From: Hormoscilla sp. GUM202 | Lineage (GTDB): Bacteria > Cyanobacteriota > Cyanobacteriia > Cyanobacteriales > Desertifilaceae | Reading direction: 5' to 3' | DNA length: 64,000 nucleotides | Assembly (NCBI GenBank): GCA_005518205.2 | Contig: RFFC02000036.1 | Location: 1-64,000, forward strand | Shown here: positions 8,588-18,039 of the stretch, piece after piece | How positions within the stretch are numbered: the first letter of the stretch is position 1 | How the letters are laid out: every line of letters starts with the position of its first letter | Program-made: the position numbers and the translations under genes | Notes under the pieces: model-generated | Database searches by the model: none | What the model saw: only the letters and a program-made list of their open reading frames with translations | Told to the model about the DNA's origin: nothing

Positions 8588-8740
8588 ACCTAAGTTGCTA
8601 CCTATAGAACCTCAAAACCACAATTAGCCAAAATTGGCCAAAATTACCTTAATATTTACCCCCAAATGGCATTTTTGTGGATAAATTTACCAAAAATGGC
8701 TGTCTGGGACATAAAAATTTTTATAGGTAGCAACTTGAGT
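8588..8740. mobile_element. IS982-derived MITE, copy 1
   Basis: 153 bp with ends ACCTAAGTTGCTACCTATA and TATAGGTAGCAACTTGAGT, matching the ends of the IS982 element at 39257-40275. No coding capacity. Flanked by TAGTA on both sides, a likely target duplication. Confidence 0.8.
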
Positions 8741-8919
8741 TAGTAATAATCATCGTCGCTGGACTGTCGATCGCAGTTTTTTCCCATCAGCTTCAGCGAG
8801 AAGAAAAAATCGGCGACCGATGTGCGACAAGGGGTACGGCTCCTACGATGTCTCCGCGATGTGCGCGCAGAGCACATCGGGAGTAGTGATCCTAGAGCGT
8901 CGGTCAAGTAATAATAGTT

Positions 8920-10541
8920 GACAAACGGACTGGACAGCGCTCATACTTTACCTGCATTTCTGCCTTGGCACCGCGAATATGTATTGCGTTTTGAAGATGC
9001 CTTGCAGGAAATCGATCCCAGTGTCACAGTTCCTTACTGGGGTTGGACCGATGGAACCGCCCTGGTGTCATGTTTCAGCCCGAGTTTTTAGGCGATCGGG
9101 GAAAAGTGATATTCATAGAAATTCCCGGAGTCGGGACATTTGAAGGCGGACCGGTCCGGACAGGAGCATTTGCGGACTGAGTTTTGAACAAAAATATTAA
9201 TATCGAACCGATCGAGATGTCATCTCTCGGTCCGGATCTCGTCCGGTTTGTGGAAGTGCCTCCCTTTGACGAATATCCCTTACGGTCAGCAGCAATAAAA
9301 CAACTGTGGGAAATTGACAATTATGAAATCTTCCGCGCCGTTCTCGAAGGAGACATGATTATCGACGATCGGGGGAATCTCGAAGAAGGCTGGCGCTTCA
9401 TAATTATTCTCACGGCGTAATTGGCGGTGCAAGGGTCACGGATGTCAATTTGACACCTGTTCCCTTCAATCAAACCCAGATTCTGGGCACGATGAACAGC
9501 ATTCTCAGTTCTCCCTACGATCCGATCTTCTGGTTAAATCACTCGAATGTCGATCGCCTGTGGGCTGAATGGCAAGACCGAGGCCATACGGGTATAGATT
9601 TCTATCCCGCTGAGGGGATGCCTTTCGGACATAATTTGCATGACCCGATGTGGCCCTGGGATGGGGGCTTATCAATGCCTGTAAATCTTGGAGAAGGAGA
9701 TTTCCCCCCGTTGTTACCGAGTTTTTCCGAGAATGATGCGGTCACCCCCTTTGATACCTTAGATTTTCGGGAACTTGGTTATACCTACGATACCTTGATA
9801 GAAGATGATGAGGATAAAGATGAGCCCGATCGGGTTTTGGGTTCTCGCCGCGACGATATCCTCGCAGCGGGGGTAACGCCTGGTTTTGATGACTTCCGAG
9901 ACTTAGTATTGACGGGTCCAGGTGATGATAGGATCGAGATTATCGATGCGATCGGGGAAAATTTAGTTTACAGCGGTCGAGGTGGTGACGAGGTTTTTGC
10001 GGGAACGGGCGATCGCATATTTGGCGGCCAGGGGGACGACAGACTGGATGCTGCATCAGGGGGAGGTAATAACCGTCTCATTGGCCGTACAGGAGATGAC
10101 GAACTAATTGCTGGTACGAACGATCGCTTGTTTGGCGGCAGGGGAAATGATATCTTATCTGTTGGCGCAGGTGGGGACAATCTTCTCACTGGAGGTGCTG
10201 GTGCCGATACTTTCTCTATCGCCTGGTGCCATACCCAATACTCCTAATACTATCACCGATTTTGAATTAGGGGTTGATGCGATCGAGATTCGCGCGATCT
10301 GCATTTCATCTGTAGATGAGTTGGGAATGAGGATTTAATAACGTGTCAAAATCATCTGAAACGCCCGCCCTGACAATGCTTTATGGCTTCTCGGATGAGC
10401 ATCTTGTTTAATCCTTGTTCCTTGAGCTTTACCCAGAATGAAAATAATGCTATTCTTAGCATTGAGGGTGGTTCCAATCTAGCAATTTTCCTAGGTCTGC
10501 AAGCAACGGACTTGGCAAACGCTGATTTTACTTTTGTTTAA
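8920..10541 (+). pseudogene. tyrosinase fused to RTX calcium-binding repeats, broken
   Basis: Pieces in several frames together spell a tyrosinase. CuA-site HTLPAFLPWHREYVLRFE lies near 8945-9000, CuB-site HNYSHG near 9400, and DPIFWLNHSNVDRLW near 9520-9560. A C-terminal RTX nonapeptide region follows (GGRGNDILSV, LTGGAGADTF) and a final segment ending at 10541 (NLAIFLGLQATDL). Frames change near 9070, 9183, 9400 and 10220, and about 90 bases of unrelated sequence interrupt near 10340-10425. Copper-binding histidines are still present, so decay is recent. The intact protein would be a secreted or type-I-exported copper oxidase acting on phenols. Confidence 0.75.
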
Positions 10542-10564
10542 TATTGTCACTTCGCACTTCACCC

Positions 10565-10622
10565 GCCGGGGGTTCAAACCCCTTCTCTTCGCTGTCATAC
10601 CGCCGGGGGTTCAAACCCCCGG
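10565..10622. repeat. paired palindromes with TTCAAACCCC cores
   Basis: Two copies of a GCCGGGGGTTCAAACCCC-type palindrome. The second is followed by GCTAATAGCTAAAGTCGGTT, which is shared with the repeat at 63791-63853. It resembles a tRNA T-arm by chance only. Confidence 0.65.
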
Positions 10623-10701
10623 CTAATAGCTAAAGTCGGTTAAAACCAGACTAAAAACATCGTTCCCTGTTCCCGAAAACTGCGACGAAGTCTTATGTTA
10701 A

Positions 10702-11037
10702 TTACAGGTATTCTACCTGTCCCACCATCTCTTCAGGTTCGAGTACCTCCCAAATTAGAGCTAATCCTCCAATGATTTCTCCAATCGATCGACTCTCCTT
10801 GATACAGTAAGCAATGCCAGCATGGTTTACTCCTCCATGATGCAGCCGCAGAAAGTCATTATCCTGAGTAAAAATCACTCGATTTTGAGAGCATGCAAAC
10901 GCAAGTTGCACCTCATCTGAGGCCCCAATTAGTCCCGCTTCTGGGGTTGTTGTCACATTAACTCCGCGCCTTCGCAAGCCATCAGCGACGGAATTGTTGA
11001 CATTTTCATCCAAGTGGAATCTAATCGTTCTTGCCAT
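10702..11037 (-). CDS. DUF5615 PIN-like toxin
   Basis: A 111-aa protein with the PIN-like acidic residues of DUF5615: LDEN near the start, a central DEVQLAFA, and TQDNDFLRLH. This family is predicted to act as an RNase toxin paired with a DUF433 antitoxin. The antitoxin gene lies directly upstream and overlaps it by 17 bp, indicating translational coupling. A second such pair is at 60998-61687. RNase activity is inferred from the fold; the pairing is directly visible. Confidence 0.75.
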   Translation of the reverse strand: MARTIRFHLDENVNNSVADGLRRRGVNVTTTPEAGLIGASDEVQLAFACSQNRVIFTQDNDFLRLHHGGVNHAGIAYCIKESRSIGEIIGGLALIWEVLEPEEMVGQVEYL

Positions 11038-11347
11038 TGAGACCCTTTAACTTGTGTTGAACTAGAGAAGGAATTGGAGTTTTAGCCTTCATTTCCCGAG
11101 CAAAGGCTTTTTCCTCTTCGATCTGTTGCACAATCTCATCCATATGGTCGAAATAATACGCCAAAGCTGCATACACGTCAGCTAGAGTAATGGTTGGGTA
11201 TTGGGACACGATCTCGTCAGGGCAAAGACCCATCCGTTCGTGCCAGATGACAATATCTTCCACCCGAATTCGATGTCCGGCAATGCGCGGTTTCCCCCCG
11301 CATACCCCCGGCGTGATTTCGATATGTTCCTTAATTACTGATTCCAT
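11021..11347 (-). CDS. DUF433 antitoxin
   Basis: A 108-aa protein with the DUF433 signature TPGVCGGKPRIAGHRIRVED and a helical C-terminal tail. DUF433 proteins carry a winged-helix-like DNA-binding domain and accompany DUF5615 toxins, so it likely neutralises the toxin and represses the pair. It overlaps the toxin gene at its 3' end. Confidence 0.75.
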   Translation of the reverse strand: MESVIKEHIEITPGVCGGKPRIAGHRIRVEDIVIWHERMGLCPDEIVSQYPTITLADVYAALAYYFDHMDEIVQQIEEEKAFAREMKAKTPIPSLVQHKLKGLNGKND

Positions 11348-11448
11348 AGATAGACTGCTTCCTTTGCTAATGACCGATCAACATCTATCCTATTCTAACT
11401 TAAAAGCAGTAATGGTGGGCGATCGCAAGTGTAGTTTGCGACTAGACC

Positions 11449-11512
11449 AGAAACCGGGTTTCTGCTAAGATTTTCCCATTTCCACCAAGATAGTCACAGA
11501 AACCCGGTTTCT
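11449..11512. repeat. inverted pair of AGAAACCGGGTTTCT
   Basis: Each arm (11449-11464 and 11497-11512) is itself a palindrome and the two are complementary. A related hairpin with an A in place of G lies at 22697-22729. It is a dispersed intergenic repeat between convergent and divergent genes. Confidence 0.65.
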
Positions 11513-11592
11513 AAACTCCCACCCGACAGGGTAAGCGGGCAAGCAGTTGGCATTTAGTTATTTTAGTTATTACGCTTTTGGGTGAAAACTGC

Positions 11593-11598
11593 TATAAT
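11593..11598 (+). promoter_or_regulatory. -10 box before the GNAT gene
   Basis: A perfect TATAAT lies about 35 bases before the GNAT start. A weak -35 (TTACGC) is about 18 bases upstream. Confidence 0.35.
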
Positions 11599-11633
11599 GG
11601 TGAAAGAAAAAGCCCCGATCGCGCGAGTTGACC

Positions 11634-12110
11634 ATGATTCGACCGACCACAAGCGATGACATTTCTGACCTAATCGCCCTGGCCAACTCGATCTGCTTCG
11701 AGCCGAACCAGCTCGAGGAACTCACCGGAATGCTAGCCGACTACCTCGACGGCAAAAGCAACAGCGATCGCTTTTGGCTCACCGACAACGATGACGGGCC
11801 TGTGGGGGTTGTATACTGCGCGTCCGAACCCATGACCCAGGGGACGTGGAACCTGCTGTTGATCGCCGTCCGACCCGACTGTCAGGGGCAAGGACGGGGT
11901 AGGGCACTGATGCGCTATGTTGAGGAAACCTTGACGGCACGCGGCGCGCGCTTGCTGCTAGTGGAAACGTCGGGTCTGGCAAGTTTCGATCGCACGCGGG
12001 CGTTCTATCGCAAGTGCGGTTACTCCGAAGAAGCGCGAATTCGCGACTTCTACAACGCGGGCGACGACAAGATCGTTTACCGCAAGGCGCTGGTCGCTCA
12101 GGAGATGTAG
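11634..12110 (+). CDS. GNAT-family N-acetyltransferase
   Basis: A 158-aa acyltransferase using acetyl-CoA. The CoA-binding pyrophosphate loop is visible as VRPDCQGQGRGRALM near residues 80-95, and the C-terminal FYRKCGY motif is typical of the fold. The substrate cannot be predicted. The ATG at 11634 is preferred over a TTG six bases earlier. The gene is GC-richer than its neighbours and stands alone with its own promoter-like sequence. Confidence 0.75.
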   Translation: MIRPTTSDDISDLIALANSICFEPNQLEELTGMLADYLDGKSNSDRFWLTDNDDGPVGVVYCASEPMTQGTWNLLLIAVRPDCQGQGRGRALMRYVEETLTARGARLLLVETSGLASFDRTRAFYRKCGYSEEARIRDFYNAGDDKIVYRKALVAQEM

Positions 12111-12151
12111 TTTTATATCAGTTTACCTGGGTAGCGACGACGATCCATGGT

Positions 12152-12883
12152 TTAGCTAGCAGACTGAATATTTAAAGCCTGTCGTTGAGCTGCTAACAAT
12201 TGCTCAATGCCGATTTCTGCCATATCCAGCATCCCATTTAACTGCTGACGGCTAAAACTGCCTGATTCGCCAGTTCCCTGGATTTCAATCATCTCCAACC
12301 GATCGTTCATCACTACATTGAAATCCACTTCAGCTTCCACATCTTCGGCATAGTTTAAGTCCAAAACTGGCTCGCCCCCCAACAGTCCTACCGAAACAGC
12401 AGCAATTTGGTGGCAAATGGGCGATCGGGGCAAAACTCCCTGCCGAACCAATTTTTCCACAGCATCGCTCAAGGCCACAAATCCACCCGTAATCGAGGTA
12501 GTGCGGGTCCCCGCATCCGCCTGCAAAACATCCGCATCTACAGTCAAAGTAAAAGAGTCCAAGGCAGTTAAATCTAAAGCAGCCCTCAAACTGCGTCCGA
12601 TCAGTCGCTGAATCTCCTGAGTACGTCCCGAAAGCTTGAGAAATTCTCTACCTTGTCGCTGGGGGGTCGCACTGGGAAGCATGCGGTATTCAGCCGTCAG
12701 CCACCCCTTACCAGAGTCTAGCAGAAACTTAGGCACCTTCTCTTCAACCGTTACCGTACAGAGAACCTTAGTATTGCCACAGGATGCCAACACCGAACCC
12801 GCAGCAAATCGAGTAAACTCTCGCTGAAAATGAATCGGACGCAATTGGTTTAATAGACGACCATCGGGACGTTGCCAAGACAT
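12152..12883 (-). CDS. rph: ribonuclease PH
   Basis: A 243-aa phosphorolytic 3'-5' exoribonuclease that trims tRNA precursors. Signatures: [13 protein letters not shown] at the start, [31 protein letters not shown] and [15 protein letters not shown]. Full length for the family. The ATG at 12883 is 19 bases after the end of the adenylate kinase gene, so the two are probably co-transcribed. Confidence 0.95.
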   Translation of the reverse strand: MSWQRPDGRLLNQLRPIHFQREFTRFAAGSVLASCGNTKVLCTVTVEEKVPKFLLDSGKGWLTAEYRMLPSATPQRQGREFLKLSGRTQEIQRLIGRSLRAALDLTALDSFTLTVDADVLQADAGTRTTSITGGFVALSDAVEKLVRQGVLPRSPICHQIAAVSVGLLGGEPVLDLNYAEDVEAEVDFNVVMNDRLEMIEIQGTGESGSFSRQQLNGMLDMAEIGIEQLLAAQRQALNIQSAS

Positions 12884-12902
12884 TACAGATTTAACCTCAA
12901 AA

Positions 12903-13454
12903 TTAAGAAGACAGTTTCGCTAAAATTTCTTGCTGAACCTGGTCCGGCATCTGGTCGCCGTTAATCTTCAACAGCCGCTGACGCCAGTCATAATACTCCA
13001 TCATCGGCATCGTGCGATCGTAGAATAATTGGATGCGACGCTGTATCACCTCCGAGCGATCGTCCGGACGCGATCGACCCAAACAGCGCTCGATCGTCAC
13101 TGCTTCGGGCACATCTAGCCAAATTGCCCAATTGAGCTGTTGCTGCAACTCCTCCAACAAGAAATCTAACTCCTCCGCCTGAAAAGCCGTCCGGGGATAG
13201 CCCTCCAACAGCCAACTGGAACCTGCGTCGAGCATCTGTAGCCGGTTGCTAATAAATTTAATCATCGTGCGATCGGGAACCAACTCCCCTTTTTCCACAT
13301 AGGGTTGAGCTTGGCGTCCCAACTCCGTTTGAGCGGCGATCGCCTCCCGCAGAATGTCCCCAGTCGAGATCAGAGGAATATGCAGATCGTTAGATAACCG
13401 CCTTGCTTGAGTTCCCTTGCCCGCCCCAGGCCCTCCCAGTATGACCAATCTCAC
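12903..13454 (-). CDS. adk: adenylate kinase
   Basis: A 183-aa enzyme that interconverts 2 ADP with ATP and AMP. P-loop [10 protein letters not shown] at residues 7-16, AMP-binding STGDILR, and the LEGYPRT motif (usually DGFPRT) are present. The LID is the short type without a zinc finger, as in other cyanobacteria. Upstream partner of rph. Confidence 0.93.
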   Translation of the reverse strand: MRLVILGGPGAGKGTQARRLSNDLHIPLISTGDILREAIAAQTELGRQAQPYVEKGELVPDRTMIKFISNRLQMLDAGSSWLLEGYPRTAFQAEELDFLLEELQQQLNWAIWLDVPEAVTIERCLGRSRPDDRSEVIQRRIQLFYDRTMPMMEYYDWRQRLLKINGDQMPDQVQQEILAKLSS

Positions 13455-13490
13455 GCGCCCTTCTCCTCCAGACAGATTTCTCGCCGAACT

Positions 13491-13565
13491 TACTGGTGGG
13501 CCGTGCCCACCCTACTGCTGGTGGGCCGTGCCCACCCTACTGCTGGTGGGCCGTGCCCACCCTAC
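13491..13565. repeat. three tandem 25-bp palindromic units
   Basis: Three consecutive copies of a 25-bp unit carrying the palindrome GTGGGCCGTGCCCAC lie upstream of adk. The same core (GTGGGTAGTGCCCACC) occurs next to the IS630 at about 36510. Confidence 0.85.
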
Positions 13566-13728
13566 AAAGCTATTGTCCCATCAAAATTAGATTTTCTGCC
13601 ATTAGCCGACTCCCCATGGGGGGCCTGGGCTATAGGGTACCAGATCTTGGCCTCTACCCATATATAGTGTTTAAAGATCGTAAAAAGTACCCAAACACGC
13701 TATATATTGATATATTAGTTATATAAGC

Positions 13729-13759
13729 GACCGATGGCAGCAGACTGCGGCCATCGGTC
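13729..13759. promoter_or_regulatory. hairpin in the leader of the CobO-like gene
   Basis: A 9-bp stem, GACCGATGG with CCATCGGTC, encloses a 13-base loop 25 bases before the gene. No U-run follows, so it is more likely a leader structure or repeat than a terminator. Confidence 0.4.
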
Positions 13760-13783
13760 CTGTTATTGATTGGAAGTTGTTAC

Positions 13784-14320
13784 ATGGTCTCACAGTTAGA
13801 AACCCCAGCCCTGAACCTCGAACGACCAATAATCCCGAAAGTTGAAGGACTGGTGCAAATTTTCACGGGCTCCCAGCGCGGCTTTTTCACCGGCGTCATG
13901 GCAGAAGCCCTGAGAATTGCCGGTCAGGGCATGCCAGTGCTAGTGGTGCAGTTTCTCAAAGGCGGTATCGGTCAAGGTCCCGATCGCCCAGTACAGTTAG
14001 GGCAAAACCTAGACTGGGTGCGCTGCGACTTACCACGCTGCATTGAGAGCCCCCAGATAGATGAAGTAGAAACTTCCTGCTTAAAGCAGCTATGGGACTG
14101 GACTCAAGAAATTGTTTTTACAGGGAAATATTCCCTAGTAGTTCTGGATGAATTAAGCTTAGCAATTAAATTGGGATTAATTCCAGAACCAGAGGTGTTA
14201 GCCTTGCTAGAAAAGCGTCCACCTCATATCGATATCATCTTGACTGGACCGGAAATGCCCCCAGTGCTTTTAGACGTGGCCGACCAAATCACGGAAATTC
14301 GTCGCAGTCACCGGCCCTAA
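13784..14320 (+). CDS. CobO/BtuR-like P-loop protein with a degenerate P-loop
   Basis: A 178-aa protein with the layout of cob(I)alamin adenosyltransferase: VQIFTGSQRG at the P-loop position, MPVLVVQFLKGG, VLDELSLAIKLGLI and PPHIDIILTGPEMP. The Walker A that normally reads GNGKGKTT here reads GSQRGFFTG and lacks the Lys-Thr pair, so ATP binding in the usual way is doubtful. Many cyanobacteria carry such a divergent paralogue. The ATG at 13784 (MVSQLE) is preferred over one 18 bases upstream. Confidence 0.7.
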   Translation: MVSQLETPALNLERPIIPKVEGLVQIFTGSQRGFFTGVMAEALRIAGQGMPVLVVQFLKGGIGQGPDRPVQLGQNLDWVRCDLPRCIESPQIDEVETSCLKQLWDWTQEIVFTGKYSLVVLDELSLAIKLGLIPEPEVLALLEKRPPHIDIILTGPEMPPVLLDVADQITEIRRSHRP

Positions 14321-14335
14321 GATCCTTTGTCCTAA

Positions 14336-14392
14336 GAAGCACCCGGACAGAAATTTTCCGGTTAACCAGATAGGTTATATCCCGGGTGCTTC
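14336..14392. terminator. hairpin between convergent genes
   Basis: An 11-bp perfect stem, GAAGCACCCGG with CCGGGTGCTTC, encloses a long loop between the CobO-like gene and the leftward methyltransferase. It may end both transcripts, but no T-run follows. Confidence 0.35.
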
Positions 14393-14411
14393 GTCCCTAC
14401 AAAGCTCACCC

Positions 14412-15356
14412 CTACACAATAACCTCTGGGCTTTTTAGCTGATTTTCCCTGTCAATTTGCTCTTTAACTTCGCGAACGGTAGCCGCCTGGATAGCGATTC
14501 TATACTCCATTGTCAGCGATGGATCGTAAGAAGGTTGCCTGGTATTCGTAACTTTCCCTCCTCCACCGGTAGGGCAGGCAATAAAAGCCACAGAAGCCAT
14601 CCAGGGATATTTAGCAGAGAAATCGGCAATCCAGTTTTGGGCGTAATCCCTCCAGTGCGGATCTGCGAGTAGGGATGCTAGTTCGCCATTCATAAACTCC
14701 TTACTAGGCATTCTTGGTAATACTTTGTCGTGATAGCGAACGGTTGCATCCGAACCGAAAGCATCTCGGATTGTTTCCAGAGCAGCGATCGCATCCCCTT
14801 CTTTGGCCGGAGATACATGCTGACCGCAGTAAAATCCGTCTGCCCATAAATGGATTGCTGCCGAGGTAACGACTACCTCCAGCATTCCCAATCCTAATTC
14901 ATCGCCAGTCTGACCGTAAGAAGGCAAGCGATCGCCTATCTTTTTAGGCGCAATAAACTGAGCTGGATTGCAGATGATTCCGTGAAGACAATGAGGTTCA
15001 AAGGTATTTTCCGTATATGGTTCTTGCTTGAAAACAATACCAGAGCTTTTATTATTCTCGCCCAAAAGCCCATTTTCTTGGCAGAGCTGAATTCCTAATT
15101 CCACATCTTTTGCTTGTGGTTCTACGGCGTAAACAATGCAGGAACTTATACCTTGTTTTTGAGCTTCATCCATAATAGCCATTGCCAAGGTTCCCGTGCC
15201 CGCACCGATATCGGCAATTCTGAATTGTACATCTCGTCCATACTTCCGCAACAATTCCTCAAGGAACTGAGGAATCATCTTCAGCATATAGCCAGTTGCA
15301 TCTGCTTTGGGAACCAAAGGTCTATACAAATCTCCACTCATTAGCTTTACCTCCAC
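14412..15356 (-). CDS. SAM-dependent methyltransferase with an NPA motif
   Basis: A 314-aa class I methyltransferase. Motif I is visible as IADIGAGTGTLAM at about residues 47-59 and the acidic motif II as YAVEPQA. Motif IV reads IICNPAQFI, similar to the NPPY of amide, adenine and glutamine methyltransferases but with Ala and Gln replacing Pro-Tyr. The target is unknown. It is the last gene of a leftward operon with a second methyltransferase, a large unrecognised protein, a dCMP deaminase and a thymidylate-synthase-like protein. Confidence 0.65.
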   Translation of the reverse strand: MEVKLMSGDLYRPLVPKADATGYMLKMIPQFLEELLRKYGRDVQFRIADIGAGTGTLAMAIMDEAQKQGISSCIVYAVEPQAKDVELGIQLCQENGLLGENNKSSGIVFKQEPYTENTFEPHCLHGIICNPAQFIAPKKIGDRLPSYGQTGDELGLGMLEVVVTSAAIHLWADGFYCGQHVSPAKEGDAIAALETIRDAFGSDATVRYHDKVLPRMPSKEFMNGELASLLADPHWRDYAQNWIADFSAKYPWMASVAFIACPTGGGGKVTNTRQPSYDPSLTMEYRIAIQAATVREVKEQIDRENQLKSPEVIV

Positions 15357-15376
15357 GACTCAAAATATAAGGCTTA

Positions 15377-16138
15377 CTAGCTCATCATTTCCTTGGGAAT
15401 ATCGGCCATTTTAAATCCGATTAAAGCTACTTCATACAGAGGAACGCCCGTCACGGATAGGCGATGGCGATAAGCATGTTTTACTTGCACCCTGAAAATG
15501 CCTTCTTTAATCATGTTGGCCAGCATTTTACCGCTACTATGGTCGGTGGGATTGGCGTCCAGTAAATCCTCTCGGATATTACAAGCTATTGGGCCCCCAT
15601 CAGCAATTAAATTATAGGCAAAAGCAAATGCCGGTCCCGGCAGTCCCCCCGTTAGTGCAGAGGCGCAAACCAAACAGTTAAACTTTGAGTTTTCTAACTC
15701 TTGACGAACCCCAGCGGTTACATGGGGCAATTCCTCAACATAATATCGGTTATAAACATTTGGTCTGTCACGTTTGGCCGCTTCTGCTGCTTCCTCTATC
15801 AGATCCACCCCCACAATTGACTTAACACCTTTATCTTTGAGACAGGCGCCAACTAAACCAACTCCAGATCCTAATTCTAAAACAGACAGTTCGGAAACAG
15901 ACAACTGTGATTGAGTCACTTGCTCTACAAGCAGTTCGGAAATAACCTGGTGTGAAGTATGTTTTAGCAGCTCGACTAAAACATACTCGTACAAACCGGG
16001 AATTTTGTATACTTTTTCGTAATCGCGAACCTTCAACCTTTGCTCTTGGTTGTTATGGACGAGAATAAAATACTCCTCTTCTCGTTCTAAATTTTGAGTT
16101 ACCGAAGGTAACTTGACATTGTAGCTAATTTTCTTCAT
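15377..16138 (-). CDS. class I SAM methyltransferase (METTL16/21-like fold)
   Basis: A 253-aa methyltransferase starting MKKISYNVKLP. Motif I is VLELGSGVGLVGACL near residue 105, followed by VGVDLIEEA. The arrangement resembles small protein-lysine-type methyltransferases (Methyltransf_16), but the substrate is unknown. The ATG at 16138 is chosen because an AGGTG ribosome site precedes it; a longer frame overlaps the upstream gene. It ends 20 bases before the next methyltransferase gene, so the two are co-transcribed. Confidence 0.65.
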   Translation of the reverse strand: MKKISYNVKLPSVTQNLEREEEYFILVHNNQEQRLKVRDYEKVYKIPGLYEYVLVELLKHTSHQVISELLVEQVTQSQLSVSELSVLELGSGVGLVGACLKDKGVKSIVGVDLIEEAAEAAKRDRPNVYNRYYVEELPHVTAGVRQELENSKFNCLVCASALTGGLPGPAFAFAYNLIADGGPIACNIREDLLDANPTDHSSGKMLANMIKEGIFRVQVKHAYRHRLSVTGVPLYEVALIGFKMADIPKEMMS

Positions 16139-18039
16139 CAATTCACCTCCGACATTTCTGTTTTCAACGTGACCTACTCCTTTATTTATTTTGCAAGTCT
16201 TCGTATTTCCTGGCTTGGAGCATAATCCGCGCCATAAGTTCTTCAGAAGGCTGAAGACAATAATCGCCGGTTCTATGGGCGACAATTAAAGGGTATCGGC
16301 TGCATTCTCTTGGTTCGCAACTGGCCCGGTATTGCCGGACTTCATTGGCAAGGGTTTGAAAATCTTGCGCCAAATAGCTGACAAACCTCTCAGCAAAGCT
16401 TCCCATCCCTTCCCCTTCACTTTTCGCACGCAGCAAAAAATCGGTCTCTGTCTGATAATCTTCTGGATTGAGGGCGGTGAATTCCTCTAGTCCTATGCCC
16501 GATCGTTTTAATATCCAAGCCACCTCCTTGGCTGAAATAATATCCTTATCTACCCATGCCTGTAATAGTCCTGCAACAGCGAAAGAACCAGCTAACTCAG
16601 GTAGTTTAGCAGCTTTGCCATACTGTTGAATTTCGCTGGCAAAAGTTAGTGCAGCAGCAATATAGCCCATTGTATGAGTAGTTGGACAAACGTGGGTTTC
16701 TCCTTTGAAGGATCCATTATTATTGACGCTGCGCATAATTACTTCTTGGGGCAAGCTGTTATATGGGAAACCACTGGAACCCAGCCCCATAAACTTTTTG
16801 CCGTCTCCTGGGATGTGAGGACTCGTAACTTTAAAGGCTCCGGCAATACCAGGACGGGTATGGTTGTCCGGTACGGCATAAATTAAAGTCTGAAAATCCA
16901 AGGAACCATTGTGAAGATCCAGATACTGTTTCAAAGCTGGCAATTCCCTTTCCAAAACCGACAGCTCTTCTGGATCCAATGTAGATAAAATATCAGCCTG
17001 ATGAAGAGACATATCGGCTTCAACAAACCCTGCTAAAGTCCCTCCCAGAGAAGTGGGATTGTAAACGGACGCTTTAGTAGAGCCCTCAATGTCGAACAGA
17101 CATTCTTCTTGAACGAACTCATTCAAAAAGTAAAGGTAAGGAATCATGGCTCCATACATTCCACCTCGGATTGATGATTTTAGTTTTAGCCCAAGTCGGG
17201 ATGCTTTTTCTAGCAAATTGCGATTTTCCTGGGAAATCTCAACCAAGAGGGCTTTCATATTCTCTTCTGACTGAGGGTTTGTCGGGAAAAAGTAGCCGGA
17301 GTTCTCTAAAACTTGACAAATAGCCTTGACATCTCTCTCTTTGCGGTTTTCGTAGCGACAAAGATGGCATTTTAACGAGCTAGAGTTAATTTTATCTTGC
17401 AGAATATCGTCTTTTTCATTGCGCATGATATCTGACCCTCTTCTCGGACACCAGATTAGCAGTTCTCCTTCATCTTGGTTGAGAATATAAATTTTTTTAT
17501 CTGCTATCTTAACTGGCTGGCTCTGCATTTTTGCTAGAACCTCGTACCAAGCAATCCCAAAATTACCAGAAGTAGCACAGACAATAGGTTTGCTAGCAAA
17601 TGCTTCCCACAAAGCTAAATGGATTGGTTTCACAGCCTGGAGTATTTCATCAGTAAGTCGCTCCGGAGGTAAAATTAAATTACCTAACTTGTCCTGGCGG
17701 CTTTTCAGAAAAAATAATTGGCGCTGCTTAAGTTGTTGTTCTACTGTTATGTCTCCTTTGTTTGCTAATTCTTGCCAAACCTCAATTTCCCCTAAAATGG
17801 GACGCACTACTGGGGTGCATCCCAATTTGGCAATGAGCAAAAATACTTCATTGTTAAACTGTCACTAATAGACCCTTGGTCTGTCAAGGAAATGATGACG
17901 GATAAGAGAAGGGAAGGCTCGGAAGCGGTTATCTCCGTAAAATTCGTCAATTTTATCTTGACAGACCACGAGATGATGAGAATGTCAAGATTGACTCACC
18001 TTGAGAATACTCCATTGAGATAAGCACGCTCCGGGCCCC

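Larger units (their letters stand above)
8186..8919. other. intergenic with hairpin and MITE
   Basis: About 730 bases without an intact gene. It contains the presumed ho1 promoter, a strong palindrome at 8327-8370, an IS982-type MITE at 8588-8740 and a further imperfect palindrome near 8845-8890. No coding sequence is convincing. Confidence 0.6.

Noticed and set aside
10565-10622. GGGGGTTCAAACCCCC looks like a tRNA T-arm, twice
   Set aside because: No acceptor stem, D-arm or anticodon arm can be folded around either copy. It is a dispersed palindrome with relatives at 44031 and 63791.
13491-13565. Three 25-bp repeats as a CRISPR array
   Set aside because: There are no spacers between units and no cas genes. 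They are tandem palindromes.
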